Of a stretch of 38,168 nucleotides of DNA, positions 16,098-24,693 are shown piece after piece; within the stretch, counting starts at the first letter, position 1; every line of letters begins with the position of its first letter. Source of the stretch: an uncultured Dialister sp. (lineage in GTDB: Bacteria; Bacillota; Negativicutes; Veillonellales; Dialisteraceae). The notes beneath the pieces are model-generated. The model made no database searches. It was given only the letters and a program-made list of their open reading frames with translations, and had not been told where the DNA came from. The translations under genes and the position numbers were made by a program. Location of the stretch: contig CAKPUX010000016.1 of the NCBI GenBank assembly GCA_934193095.1, positions 1 to 38,168 on the forward strand. Reading direction: 5' to 3'.

Positions 16098-16154
16098 AGT
16101 GACTAGGGACTAGGGACTGGTGACTAGTGACTGGTGACTAGAAATTAGTAGCTA
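16098..16154 (+). repeat. Heptanucleotide repeat array between ruvC and ruvA
   Basis: Eight consecutive 7-nt units: AGTGACT, AGGGACT (twice), GGTGACT, AGTGACT, GGTGACT, AGAAATT, AGTAGCT. Same unit as in copies A, B and C. The rest of this 199-nt gap shows nothing I recognise. Confidence 0.85.
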
Positions 16155-16261
16155 CTCATACCTGAAACTTCAGCAGGAAAGGAGGGACACGCAATTCATA
16201 GAGCGCCCCCATCTCCTTTTATAAAATAGGTAAGGAAATCTCCCAGCCACACCAGATCCCC

Positions 16262-16756
16262 TTATCCCCCCGACGTCCAATTCTTATGCTCCACCCGATA
16301 AATCGCCGTAAGTCCAATGGCGAGTGCATCGGCAGCGTCATCGGGGTCGATTTTCTTTGTGATATGCATCATGCGCTTGACCATTTCGATGACCTGCTTC
16401 TTATCCGCGCGGCCATAGCCAGTCAGCTGCTGCTTCACCTGAAGCGGCGTCACCGGGATGATGGGAACGTTCTGGCGATAGCCTGCGAGCAGAATCACGC
16501 CGCGCGCCTGCGCCACCTTGATGCCCGTCGTAATATTCGTATTGAAATAAAGTGTCTCTACCCCCATGAACGCAGGCCGATATGTCGCGATGAGCTCGGC
16601 GATGCCTTCGTAAACGATGTTCAGCCGCTCGAGGTCACTCTGGTCTTTGTACGTCTCAATGACGCCGTAGTTGACCGGAGTGATGGTGGTGCCATTCTTC
16701 TCAACCACACCGAAGCCGCAGCGCCCGGTACCGGGGTCAATGCCTAAGACGCGCAT
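16262..16756 (-). CDS. ruvC: Crossover junction endodeoxyribonuclease RuvC
   Basis: RuvC resolves Holliday junctions by symmetric nicking. 164 aa. The acidic active site is visible as D7 (MRVLGIDPGTG), E67 (MGVETLYF), D140 and D143 (DPDDAADALAIG), with the E. coli spacing D-x2-D at the C-terminus. The ATG at 16756 has AAAGGAG 6 nt upstream. An in-frame ATG at 16777 would place that ribosome binding site inside the gene, so it was rejected. First gene of the ruv cluster, driven by the extended -10 at 16786. Confidence 0.97.
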   Translation of the reverse strand: MRVLGIDPGTGRCGFGVVEKNGTTITPVNYGVIETYKDQSDLERLNIVYEGIAELIATYRPAFMGVETLYFNTNITTGIKVAQARGVILLAGYRQNVPIIPVTPLQVKQQLTGYGRADKKQVIEMVKRMMHITKKIDPDDAADALAIGLTAIYRVEHKNWTSGG

Positions 16757-16785
16757 AATTTTCTCCTTTGCATGCAATCGGTTGT

Positions 16786-16794
16786 ATTATACCA
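16786..16794 (-). promoter_or_regulatory. Extended -10 promoter for ruvC
   Basis: Read leftward TGGTATAAT, an exact TGn-TATAAT, 30 nt before the ruvC ATG. No strong -35 seen. Confidence 0.6.
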
Positions 16795-16835
16795 TATTTC
16801 GCAAAGACACGCAGACGCTAGCGGCGCTCTCCATG

Positions 16836-16866
16836 AAAAAACTCAGCCCTCTCGGACTGAGTTTTT
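16836..16866 (-). terminator. Terminator after folD
   Basis: AAAAACTCAG / CTGAGTTTTTT stem around a GC-rich loop, 15-46 nt beyond the folD stop. It separates the folate pair from ruvC. Confidence 0.85.
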
Positions 16867-16881
16867 CTAAGGAAATACGAA

Positions 16882-17727
16882 TCATTTCGCCAGCTTTTCT
16901 CCCGCTGCGATAATATTTTCGATCACCATGGTCGTAGTGACGCTGCCGACACCGCCCGGTACCGGTGTGATGGCTCCGGCTTTTGCCGCAACGGCATCAT
17001 AATCCACATCCCCCACGGTCTTTCCATCCACGCGGTTGATCCCCACATCGATGACTGTCGCACCTTCCTTCACCATGTCAGCGGTCACATAGTTGGCATG
17101 ACCGACGGCTGCGACAAGGATATCTGCCTCTCTTGTAATAGAGGCGATGTCCTTCGTATGCGAGTGACAGATGGTAACGGTCGCATTCTTCGAAAGGAGC
17201 ATCAGAGAGACCGGCTTTCCGATGACATTGCTGCGTCCGATGATGACGGCTTTCTTCCCATCGATCGGGATCTTGTAGTGATCCAGAATCGCCATGACAG
17301 CGCGCGGCGTACAGGCGAAGAGGCCTGCCTTTCCCGCAGTCAGACGGCCTGCATTCGTCTCAGTGAGGCCGTCGACATCCTTATCCGGATTCATAAGAAC
17401 GATCATTTTCTCTGCACTGATGCCTTTCGGAAGCGGCATCATCATGAGGATGCCGGTGATTTCCTGATCCGCACTGAGATCTGTCACAAGAGAGCCCAAC
17501 TCTTCTTCTGTCACATCATCGGAGGCGCGGAAAATTTCTGCATCAATGCCATAGCCCTTGGCGACCTTCTGCATAAAAGATGCGTACATAGCAGACGGCT
17601 TGGATGATCCGGCCAGAATGATGGCGAGCTTAGGTTCATAGTGCTTCTCGCGCAGTTTTGCAAGGCGCAGAGCGAGCGCTTCTTTCAGAGCAGCCGCAGT
17701 TTCTTTTCCGTCTAAGATCATTGCCAT
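16882..17727 (-). CDS. folD: Methylene-THF dehydrogenase / methenyl-THF cyclohydrolase FolD
   Basis: Bifunctional enzyme interconverting 5,10-methylene-, methenyl- and 10-formyl-THF with NADP. 281 aa. Catalytic Y48 and K54 sit in SAMYASFMQK. The dinucleotide-binding segment IIGRSNVIGKPV and the C-terminal TPVPGGVGSVTT are diagnostic. The ATG shares a base with the fhs stop (TGATG), so the two genes are translationally coupled and act in consecutive steps of the one-carbon branch. No separate strong ribosome binding site is seen. Confidence 0.97.
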   Translation of the reverse strand: MAMILDGKETAAALKEALALRLAKLREKHYEPKLAIILAGSSKPSAMYASFMQKVAKGYGIDAEIFRASDDVTEEELGSLVTDLSADQEITGILMMMPLPKGISAEKMIVLMNPDKDVDGLTETNAGRLTAGKAGLFACTPRAVMAILDHYKIPIDGKKAVIIGRSNVIGKPVSLMLLSKNATVTICHSHTKDIASITREADILVAAVGHANYVTADMVKEGATVIDVGINRVDGKTVGDVDYDAVAAKAGAITPVPGGVGSVTTTMVIENIIAAGEKLAK

Positions 17728-19394
17728 CAGAAGAGCCCCGTGATATTTCCTTCCTCATCCACATCGATCTTCTCCGCAGCCGGACGGCGAGGAAGCCCCG
17801 GCATGGTCATGACCTTGCCGGTAAGAATGACAACAAAGCCGGCGCCTGCAGCAATGCGCGCTTCTCTGACATGGAGCGTGAAGCCCTCCGGCGCCCCGAG
17901 CTTGGTCGGGTCGTCGCTGAAGGAGGCCGGCGTCTTGGCGATGCAGACCGGGACATGGGCAAATCCCATCTCTTCGATGTGCTTCAGTTCCTTGGCAGCC
18001 GCCGGATCGTAAGCGACATCCGCTGCGCCGTAGATCTCTTTCGCAATGGTTTCGATCTTGTCTTTCAGGCTGCCTTCCAGATCATAGAGCGTGTGATAGC
18101 TAGCGCCCTGATCAATGGCAGAGAGGACTTTTTCAGCCAGATCCAGACCGCCTTTGCCGCCTTCAGTAAATACATTGGACTCTGCCACTGCGACGCCGAC
18201 TTCAGCGCAGGCATCTTCGATGACCTTCTTCTCTTCTGCGGTGTCAGCGGGGAACATATTCAGCGCAACAACGATCGGCAGGCCAAATTTCTTCATGTTG
18301 GAAATATGGCGCATAAGGTTCGGAAGGCCTCTCTTGACCGCTTCCGGATCGGATTCTGTGAGTTCATTCTTCGCTTTTCCGCCATTCATCTTAAGCGCAC
18401 GGATGGTCGCAACAAGGACCGCCGCATCCGGCTTCAGACCGGCGAAACGGCACTTGATGTCCAGGAACTTTTCAGCGCCGAGATCGGCGCCGAAGCCTGC
18501 TTCCGTGATGACATAGTCTGCGAGATGCAGTGCCGTCTTCGTCGCAAGGACAGAGTTGCAGCCATGCGCGATATTCGCAAATGGACCGCCGTGAATGAAG
18601 GCCGGGACGTGTTCGAGCGTCTGCACAAGATTTGGCTTCAGTGCATCCTTCATAAGAGCTGCCATCGCGCCTTCCGCATGAATGTCGCCCGCAGTGACCG
18701 GAGCATTGTCATAGGTGTAGCCGACAATGATCTTGGCAAAGCGTTCCTTCATGTCGCTGATAGAACGAGCCAGACAGAGGATCGCCATGACTTCCGATGC
18801 GACGGTGATATCGAAACCGCTTTCTCTCGGTACGCCATTCGGATGGCCGCCAAGACCGACGACGATGTGACGGAGCACGCGGTCATTCATATCCATGACA
18901 CGGTTCCATACGACGCGGCGCGGATCGATGCCGAGTACGTTCCCCTGCTGGATGTGGTTGTCCACCATGGCAGCGAGAAGATTGTGTGCAGCGGTGATCG
19001 CATGGAGATCGCCCGTGAAATGAAGATTGATATCTTCCATCGGGACGACCTGCGAATAGCCGCCGCCTGCTGCGCCGCCCTTGATGCCCATACAAGGACC
19101 AAGGGATGGTTCACGAAGGCAGATCATCGTCTTCTTGCCGAGCTGAGAAAGAGCCTGCCCGAGACCGACGGTGGTCGTGGTCTTGCCTTCACCGGCCGGT
19201 GTCGGAGAGATCGCCGTCACAAGGATGAGCTTGCCATTCGGTTTCTTTTCCAGCTCTCTGGTGAATTTCAGAGAGACCTTCGCTTTGTAATGGCCGTAGT
19301 TTTCCAGTTCCGTTGCCGGGATGCCGATGCTTTCACCGATTTCAGTGATCGGCTTCATTTCAGCTTTCTGTGCAATTTCGATATCGCTTAACAT
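17727..19394 (-). CDS. fhs: Formate--tetrahydrofolate ligase
   Basis: ATP-dependent formylation of THF with formate, feeding FolD. 555 aa, normal length. The P-loop-like TPAGEGKTT is at 65-73, followed by the REPSLGPCMGIKGGAAGGG region (first 19 residues) typical of the family. The conserved FGADLGAEKF and ITGKV-like text (LTGKVMTMPGLPRRPA) are also present. AAAGGAG lies 7 nt before the ATG. With folD and the cyclo-ligase at 7516 this gives a C1-folate set suited to anaerobic purine and formate metabolism. Confidence 0.98.
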   Translation of the reverse strand: MLSDIEIAQKAEMKPITEIGESIGIPATELENYGHYKAKVSLKFTRELEKKPNGKLILVTAISPTPAGEGKTTTTVGLGQALSQLGKKTMICLREPSLGPCMGIKGGAAGGGYSQVVPMEDINLHFTGDLHAITAAHNLLAAMVDNHIQQGNVLGIDPRRVVWNRVMDMNDRVLRHIVVGLGGHPNGVPRESGFDITVASEVMAILCLARSISDMKERFAKIIVGYTYDNAPVTAGDIHAEGAMAALMKDALKPNLVQTLEHVPAFIHGGPFANIAHGCNSVLATKTALHLADYVITEAGFGADLGAEKFLDIKCRFAGLKPDAAVLVATIRALKMNGGKAKNELTESDPEAVKRGLPNLMRHISNMKKFGLPIVVALNMFPADTAEEKKVIEDACAEVGVAVAESNVFTEGGKGGLDLAEKVLSAIDQGASYHTLYDLEGSLKDKIETIAKEIYGAADVAYDPAAAKELKHIEEMGFAHVPVCIAKTPASFSDDPTKLGAPEGFTLHVREARIAAGAGFVVILTGKVMTMPGLPRRPAAEKIDVDEEGNITGLF

Positions 19395-19444
19395 GTGGAT
19401 CTCCTTTCAAAAAACGACATGCTCTCACAATGGCTTTCCATTTC

Positions 19445-19453
19445 ATTATAGCA
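19445..19453 (-). promoter_or_regulatory. Extended -10 promoter for fhs-folD
   Basis: Read leftward TGCTATAAT, about 50 nt before the fhs ATG. No clear -35. Confidence 0.55.
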
Positions 19454-19508
19454 TAGGTGGATGGGGCGTGTGCCGGGGGATGGCAGCACTGATTTTTTCT
19501 AAACAAAA

Positions 19509-19539
19509 ACCGTCTGAGCAGAAGTTCTGCCCAGACGGT
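19509..19539 (-). terminator. Terminator after the penicillin-binding protein gene
   Basis: Read leftward: ACCGTCTG, an imperfect inner stem GGCAGAACTTCTGCT, CAGACGGT, then TTTTTG. It lies 136 nt beyond the PBP stop. The spacer 19540-19674 shows nothing recognised. Confidence 0.8.
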
Positions 19540-19674
19540 CGGCGTTTCAGATAGTACAGTACCCGTGGTCATTTCCACTTTACTCCGTCAGCCCTGTCCC
19601 ATCTCCATGTTGTAACCCTAGACTACCATGGCTCACCAGCTATGTCAATGGTACATTATTGAGTGATAGATCCC

Positions 19675-21639
19675 TCATTCACTGCAATGCACCCACACGG
19701 TATCTCCTTTCTTCACATGGATGCCTGCGCCGGGGCTCTGCTTATCCACGAAGCCGCTTCCTTTCGGTGCAAAGCCAAGACCTGCTTTGGTGAGCCATTC
19801 CCCTGTGTCTCGCATGGACCAGCCATAAAAACTGGGCAGAGGGAATTCTCGCTCCGCTTCGGAGGGCAGCTTCGGCTTATTCGTCTCAATGGATGGGGTG
19901 ACAGGTTTCGCATGGTTCTCACTGTCTTCGATCGTCGGGACAGCCAGGTAGCGCATGATCTGTGTCATGGCTTCTTTGAAAACCGGAGCCGCGACTTGCC
20001 CGCCATAGTACGTACCCGTCGGCGTATCCAAGACAACGAGACAGATGGCTCTCGGATCCTCCGTCGGGCCGAAGCCGCAGAAGGAGGCGATGTACTGGTT
20101 CTTGAGATAACCGCCGTGCTCTGCATCGATCTTTTGTGCGGTGCCTGTCTTGCCTGCCATATGATAGCCCGGTACCTGGGCATTGCTGCCGCCGCCCTCG
20201 GAGACCTCCTTCTCCATCATGTCCTTCACTTCACTCGCGACCGCTTCCGTGATCGGCTGTCCGATCACTTCCTTTTCCGTGACTTGATAGTCACTGCCGT
20301 CGGCATTTTTGATCGAAGCGATGATATGGGGCTTCACCATCTTTCCGCCATTGGCAAGGGCGCTGTAGGCCTGCACCATCTGAAGCGGCGTGACTGCGAT
20401 GCCCTGCCCGATGGACATGGTCGCAACGTCAATGGGCCGCATGTTTTTCGGTTCAAAGAGAAGTCCCACGCCTTCTCCCGGGAGCTCGATACCCGTCGGC
20501 CGTCCGAATCCGAATCGCTTCGCATAGTCGGTCATCGTCTCACCACCAGTCAAAAGACCGACATGTGCAAAGCCCGTATTGATCGACCACTTGATGATAT
20601 CGACGAGACGCACATCACCGTAAGATTCTTCATTCCAGTTCTTGATGGGATGACCGGATGCCCAGACCACACCCGGGTCATGCCAGACCCGCTTCGTATC
20701 GTAGGTCCCTGCCGAGAGTGCCGTCGCCGCGATGATCGGCTTGAAGGTAGAGCCCGGTTCATAAATATCGACAACGGCACGGTTCTTGAACTGCCGCTCA
20801 TCCGCTTTTTCGAAATGATTCGGATCATAAGACGGCTGATTTCCTAATGCCAGGATCTCTCCTGTCTTCGGATCCATGACAATGATGATGCCGCCTGTCG
20901 CATGGGTCGTCTTCATCGCACGGTCAAGCGCACGCTCCGCATAAAACTGAATGTTCTGATCAATGGTCAGGTACACAGAGCGTTCCTTCTCCGCCTTGAA
21001 TGGAGTAAGTACTGACTTCAGGATCGGATTTCCCCTGGCATCCGTCAAGATCTGCTGCTTATTCGAGCCGCCGCGGATGAGACTGTCAAGCGACATTTCA
21101 AGACCGTCGAGCCCCTTGTCATCCATCCCGACAAAGCCGAGAACATTCGCCGCCATGGAGCCATTCGGATAGAAACGACGGCTTTCATCCACGAAACTGA
21201 GGCCTTCCCATTTCCTTTCCCTGATGAGATCCTTTACCTTGTCCGAGTCTTCCGGATCCATCGTGCGCTCCAGCCATACGAAGCTCGTATCTCGCGAGAG
21301 TCGTTCCTCGATGTCTTTCTCTTTTTTGTGCAGAATCGGTGCCAGCGCCTTAGCCGCTTCTTTGGGAGAGACATTTAGCATTCCCGGATCGCCATAAAGA
21401 GACTTCACCATGATAGAAAAAGCCATTTCCTTCCCATTCCTGTCGTAGATCGTACCGCGCGGTGAGTAGAGCGTCTGGCTCCCCTCCGTCTGATTCATCG
21501 CCATTTCTTCATAGCGGCTGCCTTCGATGACCTGCACCCAGAAAAGACGCAGCACAAGAAGAGCCACCAAAACACTGATGGCTTTCGAGATGTTGATGCT
21601 TCTCATGCGCATTTTATTTCTGGGCTGTCCCTGATCCAT
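19675..21639 (-). CDS. Class B penicillin-binding protein with PASTA domain (FtsI/SpoVD type)
   Basis: Peptidoglycan transpeptidase for septal or elongation synthesis, 654 aa. One N-terminal membrane anchor (about 17-36) is followed by a dimerisation domain (SPRGTIYDRNG at 59-69). The transpeptidase has S297-T-F-K300 (active serine), S352-I-N354 and K497-T-G499. A single C-terminal PASTA domain (about 596-654) follows. AAAGGA lies 7 nt upstream of the ATG. The PASTA domain favours SpoVD/Pbp2X-like over rod-type PBP2. There is no neighbouring mraY-mur cluster, so it is probably not the dcw-cluster ftsI, and the exact orthologue remains open. Confidence 0.92.
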   Translation of the reverse strand: MDQGQPRNKMRMRSINISKAISVLVALLVLRLFWVQVIEGSRYEEMAMNQTEGSQTLYSPRGTIYDRNGKEMAFSIMVKSLYGDPGMLNVSPKEAAKALAPILHKKEKDIEERLSRDTSFVWLERTMDPEDSDKVKDLIRERKWEGLSFVDESRRFYPNGSMAANVLGFVGMDDKGLDGLEMSLDSLIRGGSNKQQILTDARGNPILKSVLTPFKAEKERSVYLTIDQNIQFYAERALDRAMKTTHATGGIIIVMDPKTGEILALGNQPSYDPNHFEKADERQFKNRAVVDIYEPGSTFKPIIAATALSAGTYDTKRVWHDPGVVWASGHPIKNWNEESYGDVRLVDIIKWSINTGFAHVGLLTGGETMTDYAKRFGFGRPTGIELPGEGVGLLFEPKNMRPIDVATMSIGQGIAVTPLQMVQAYSALANGGKMVKPHIIASIKNADGSDYQVTEKEVIGQPITEAVASEVKDMMEKEVSEGGGSNAQVPGYHMAGKTGTAQKIDAEHGGYLKNQYIASFCGFGPTEDPRAICLVVLDTPTGTYYGGQVAAPVFKEAMTQIMRYLAVPTIEDSENHAKPVTPSIETNKPKLPSEAEREFPLPSFYGWSMRDTGEWLTKAGLGFAPKGSGFVDKQSPGAGIHVKKGDTVWVHCSE

Positions 21640-21715
21640 ACGATGATCCTTTCAGAAAAGAAATGGGTTCACGGTGCGGGAATGCTGTGAAATACATCAC
21701 CGGATCCTCATTCCC

Positions 21716-23212
21716 TTACATACCGTGTCTCTTTTTAAATCGCAGTGCCGCCTCGTGAAGCGCTTCTTCCGTATTATCCAGATCGCCATTCTGCACGCGG
21801 AAAAGCAGATTATTCATGCCCTCTGCGACATGCGGAGCAAGAATAGCGGGTACATCCTTCGGATAGTGCAGCTCCTTGCTGGTAACAGGCATACGCCGCG
21901 AGAGCTCTGCCATATAGTGGCCGAATGCTTCGTGACCTTCTGTCGCGGAAAGAGGTCGTCCACAGCCAATGATGTCCGCCTTGCAAAGGTCTTTGAGATG
22001 GAGAAAGCTCCCCGCCATCGCTTCGGAAGAAGAGAATACATGGTCTCTTGCGAGCTGGCGTACCCATTTCTCCGCATCCGCTTCCGGTGAATTGGCGAAA
22101 AAATGAAAACGCATATGATTCTCCACCAGCCAGACCACCTCTTCCGTGAAAGCAGGAGACCGGCGATAGCGCGTAAGGATATTCCTTGCCATCTCTGCCC
22201 CCTTCTTATCATGGCCATAGTCCGTGAGCCGGCCTTTCCGTATCGCGCGGATCCCCGGCATCCCCTTGGCTACATCATGAAGCAGCGCTGCCCAGCGCAA
22301 AAGCGGCTCCGGGCTCGCTGCCTCAAACACGGCGAGTGTATGATACCACGCATCATACTTATGAAATTCTTTTTGCTGCGGCAGCCCCACCAGATGAGAA
22401 AGCTCGGGCAGGATAGGGACTTCTGTGTAGGCTCCCTTTTCTTTCATGCGGCAGGAGCAGCGAGCAAGGCCGCTTCGTACCAAGAGGTCCATACCGCGCG
22501 CCGCATGTGCTGCGACAAGCAGTCGGTCCACCTCCGAGCGCACACGTTCAAGCGACAGCCCTGAGACTCGTGGAAAAGCGCTCTCCATCCCCTCCACCAG
22601 CGAGCTGTCAGCCATGAAGTCGAGCTGCGCCACAAACCGGCAGGCGCGAAACAGTCGCAGCGCATCCTCTGAGAAACGCTCTCCTGCATCCCCCACCGTC
22701 CGCAGACGCTTCCTCTCTATATCCGAAAGTCCGCCGAACTCGTCATAAAGACGGCCGCTGCGATCCATTGCCATGGCGTTCACCGTGAAATCGCGGCGCA
22801 TCAGATCCTCTTTCAGCGTCTTTGCAAAGGATACCTCGCTCGGCCGATGGGCATCACTTCCATACACCTCGCTGCGGAATGTCGTCACTTCGTAATTTTC
22901 ACCGCCCAGGACAATGATGACCGTCCCGAACCGGCGTCCGCCGCCATCGATCGCTTTCCAACCACGCAAAGCAGCGATAGAGAGCATTTCCTCCGGACGC
23001 GCCGACGTGGTGATGTCCCAGTCATGCGGCACCTTTCCCATCGCAAGATCGCGGACGCACCCGCCCACGATATAGCCCTCTTTCCCCGCTTCTTCCAATG
23101 CTGCGAGGATCTGCCCGGCTCCCTCATCTATAGCTTGCCCCCGCTCATCACAAGAGCAGGAAGCAAAAGAGCTCTTCGTAAAACAGGAAGAAATCCGATG
23201 CAAGAGTCCCAC
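21716..23212 (-). CDS. cca: CCA-adding / poly(A) polymerase family tRNA nucleotidyltransferase with HD domain
   Basis: Adds or repairs the 3' CCA of tRNA. Class II nucleotidyltransferase: the head motif YIVGGCVRD, then DWDITT with the two metal-binding Asp, then RRDFTVNAMA. The tRNA-binding domain includes RLFRACRFVAQLDF, and the metal-dependent HD motif is in AALLHDVAKG. The frame opens at 23323 and has an ATG at 23236. However, a TATAAT (23246-23251) lies only 10 nt before that ATG. The GTG at 23212 has AAGAAGGTG, an 8/9 Shine-Dalgarno, 6 nt upstream. I chose the GTG (498 aa); ATG 23236 is the alternative. The nearby PBP gene follows after 76 nt. Confidence 0.9.
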   Translation of the reverse strand: MGLLHRISSCFTKSSFASCSCDERGQAIDEGAGQILAALEEAGKEGYIVGGCVRDLAMGKVPHDWDITTSARPEEMLSIAALRGWKAIDGGGRRFGTVIIVLGGENYEVTTFRSEVYGSDAHRPSEVSFAKTLKEDLMRRDFTVNAMAMDRSGRLYDEFGGLSDIERKRLRTVGDAGERFSEDALRLFRACRFVAQLDFMADSSLVEGMESAFPRVSGLSLERVRSEVDRLLVAAHAARGMDLLVRSGLARCSCRMKEKGAYTEVPILPELSHLVGLPQQKEFHKYDAWYHTLAVFEAASPEPLLRWAALLHDVAKGMPGIRAIRKGRLTDYGHDKKGAEMARNILTRYRRSPAFTEEVVWLVENHMRFHFFANSPEADAEKWVRQLARDHVFSSSEAMAGSFLHLKDLCKADIIGCGRPLSATEGHEAFGHYMAELSRRMPVTSKELHYPKDVPAILAPHVAEGMNNLLFRVQNGDLDNTEEALHEAALRFKKRHGM

Positions 23213-23245
23213 GTGTTTCACCTTCTTCTCCGTCATTTTGTTTTT

Positions 23246-23251
23246 ATTATA
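23246..23251 (-). promoter_or_regulatory. Probable -10 element of cca
   Basis: TATAAT read leftward. A weak TTTCCC lies 17 nt upstream. It would place transcription start near 23239, between the two candidate start codons, which favours the GTG at 23212. Confidence 0.45.
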
Positions 23252-23401
23252 TACTCTATCAGAAAGAAGGGAAAGGGAGCAAGCCCCGCTCATGGCGCTG
23301 CGCCCTCGTTCTTCCCGAGTCAAAGACGCACGCTCCCTCAGTCAGAAGAGGCCGAAGAAAATCCACGGGAATCTCTCTCTTTTCTCCCATCAGCCCCAGT
23401 C

Positions 23402-23429
23402 AAAAAAGGATGCCTTTCGGCATCCTTTC
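23402..23429 (-). terminator. Terminator after the TVP38-like gene
   Basis: Read leftward AAAGGATGCC, GAAA, GGCATCCTTTTTTG. Perfect 10-bp stem with a stable tetraloop, just past the stop at 23434. Confidence 0.9.
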
Positions 23430-23433
23430 GCCC

Positions 23434-24114
23434 TTATTTATTGGGATGTTTCTTCTTATACATCCGATGCGACACGCAGCCACCGATCACCAGGAGGAAA
23501 AGCAGGATGAAACGCGTGCTGTGCTCCTGAAAATAAATGAGATCATGTCCCAAAACCACCTCGATCACGACCGAGGGAATCTTCCCGATGAGTGTCGCCT
23601 TGAAATGTTCCTTCGACGACAGCTTCGACACCACCGCGACCGCCGTGAAGAGAATATTCGGCGAGTAGGGGATCGCACGTGTAAGTATCATATGCTTCAC
23701 GCTGCTATACTTATCGAGCTTCTCCAGCATATGCCGTTTCTCGATGAAGCTTCTCGCTTCCTGCCTAAAGAAGATACGCCCGATATGAAAGCTCAGCTCG
23801 ATCCCCAAGACTTCCCCCAGCCAGGAAATCACAAGTCCCGGAATCAGGCCAAAAAGAGCTCCGTTCACTGTAAGAAAAGGAATCGTCGGGATCCCGAAGA
23901 CATTACAGAAAATCAAAAGCCCGATGCTCACCGCAAAGGCTCCATAGCCAAAAGAGGAGATATAATCACCTAAGCCATCAATATCCCCCGCCAGTGTCAG
24001 CTGAATCGTCTGGTCATAAAATTCCGGGTAGTACGTCTTCATCACGAATACAGAAACCGCGGCCGCAATGACCAGGATCAGTACCCCGATGAATTTCTTA
24101 TATTCATCTACCAT
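23434..24114 (-). CDS. TVP38/TMEM64 (DedA-related) membrane protein
   Basis: 226 aa with about five hydrophobic segments. The central block has the family pattern: GIPTIPFLTVNGALFG in the re-entrant loop, then SWLGEVLGIELSFHIGR, and later the basic-proline motif LTRAIPYSPNILF. DedA-superfamily proteins move lipids such as undecaprenyl phosphate or help membrane homeostasis; the substrate here is not known. It is the last core gene before the AT-rich secretion island and is convergent with nothing: its 5' side faces the island. Confidence 0.85.
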   Translation of the reverse strand: MVDEYKKFIGVLILVIAAAVSVFVMKTYYPEFYDQTIQLTLAGDIDGLGDYISSFGYGAFAVSIGLLIFCNVFGIPTIPFLTVNGALFGLIPGLVISWLGEVLGIELSFHIGRIFFRQEARSFIEKRHMLEKLDKYSSVKHMILTRAIPYSPNILFTAVAVVSKLSSKEHFKATLIGKIPSVVIEVVLGHDLIYFQEHSTRFILLFLLVIGGCVSHRMYKKKHPNK

Positions 24115-24247
24115 GCTCTACCCTTTGGCCGCCCATAGATTCAGAGGCATCACAGCAGGGCAGCGTCGCGGCGATACATATAGTAAGATCTCTAAAAATA
24201 ATTTTTACAATTTGTCGTATACATTATAATACATCGCACGGAAATAT

Positions 24248-24269
24248 GCCAATGTAGATCGCAAACTAT
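24248..24269 (+). repeat. 22-nt direct repeat, left boundary of the CDI island
   Basis: Begins GCCAATGTAGAT and ends GCAAACTAT. The same sequence with a single C/T difference is at 34895-34916. The two copies bracket the whole cdiB-cdiA-cdiI locus. Confidence 0.8.
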
Positions 24270-24358
24270 AATGAGCCCAATGTCAAGACCGCCGAAAAAA
24301 TTTTTAAGCGTGTTTTTGAATAAAGGTATAAATGGTGTTGTTTCTGGGCTTGATTGAT

Positions 24359-24679
24359 TTACCTCATACTCATATCCGGATGGTCTTTCAGGAAGGTGTC
24401 AAACATGGGCTGCAAGCCTTCCATAGTGGCTCCGGAGGCTGCACCGGACAGGATGCTGTTCAAAGAGTCTTTCCCCTTGGCAATGGTTTCATAGACTTCT
24501 GCGCCATAGAGTGCTTTCAGCTGTTTATCTCTAGCATTGGAAGCCTTCTTTGCATAATCAATGGTATCTGCTAGTATGTCAGCAATTCCACCATTAGCAG
24601 AGACAGTGAGTCCACTCTTCTTGTATTCGTGCTTTTCATCACTGTGATATACATTGTCTTTGCTGGTGATGGTGACATT
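24359..24679 (-). pseudogene. Orphan cdiA fragment (no start codon)
   Basis: About 107 codons, open from an upstream in-frame TGA (next to position 24682) to TAA at 24359-24361, with no usable start. The translation begins NVTITSKDNVYHSDEKHEYK and parallels residues near 1590 of the intact CdiA (NVQISSKDNVYHSDEKHEYR). It then has RDKQLKALYGAEVYETI against DNRLKALYGYEAYDTV. The nucleotide match to cdiA at about 27795-27987 is obvious by eye. After ~75 residues the two diverge and the fragment ends in a unique 45-residue tail. It lies just past the immunity gene, the usual place of orphan CDI modules. It is probably a remnant of another cdiA allele left by recombination. Confidence 0.85.
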
Positions 24680-24693
24680 ATTTCGTCAAGATA

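Noticed and set aside
16098..16154. CRISPR-like array
   Set aside because: Units are contiguous 7-mers without spacers; no cas genes present.
24332..24574. Rightward 80-codon frame past the TVP38-like gene
   Set aside because: Antisense to the orphan cdiA fragment, whose homology to CdiA explains the sequence.
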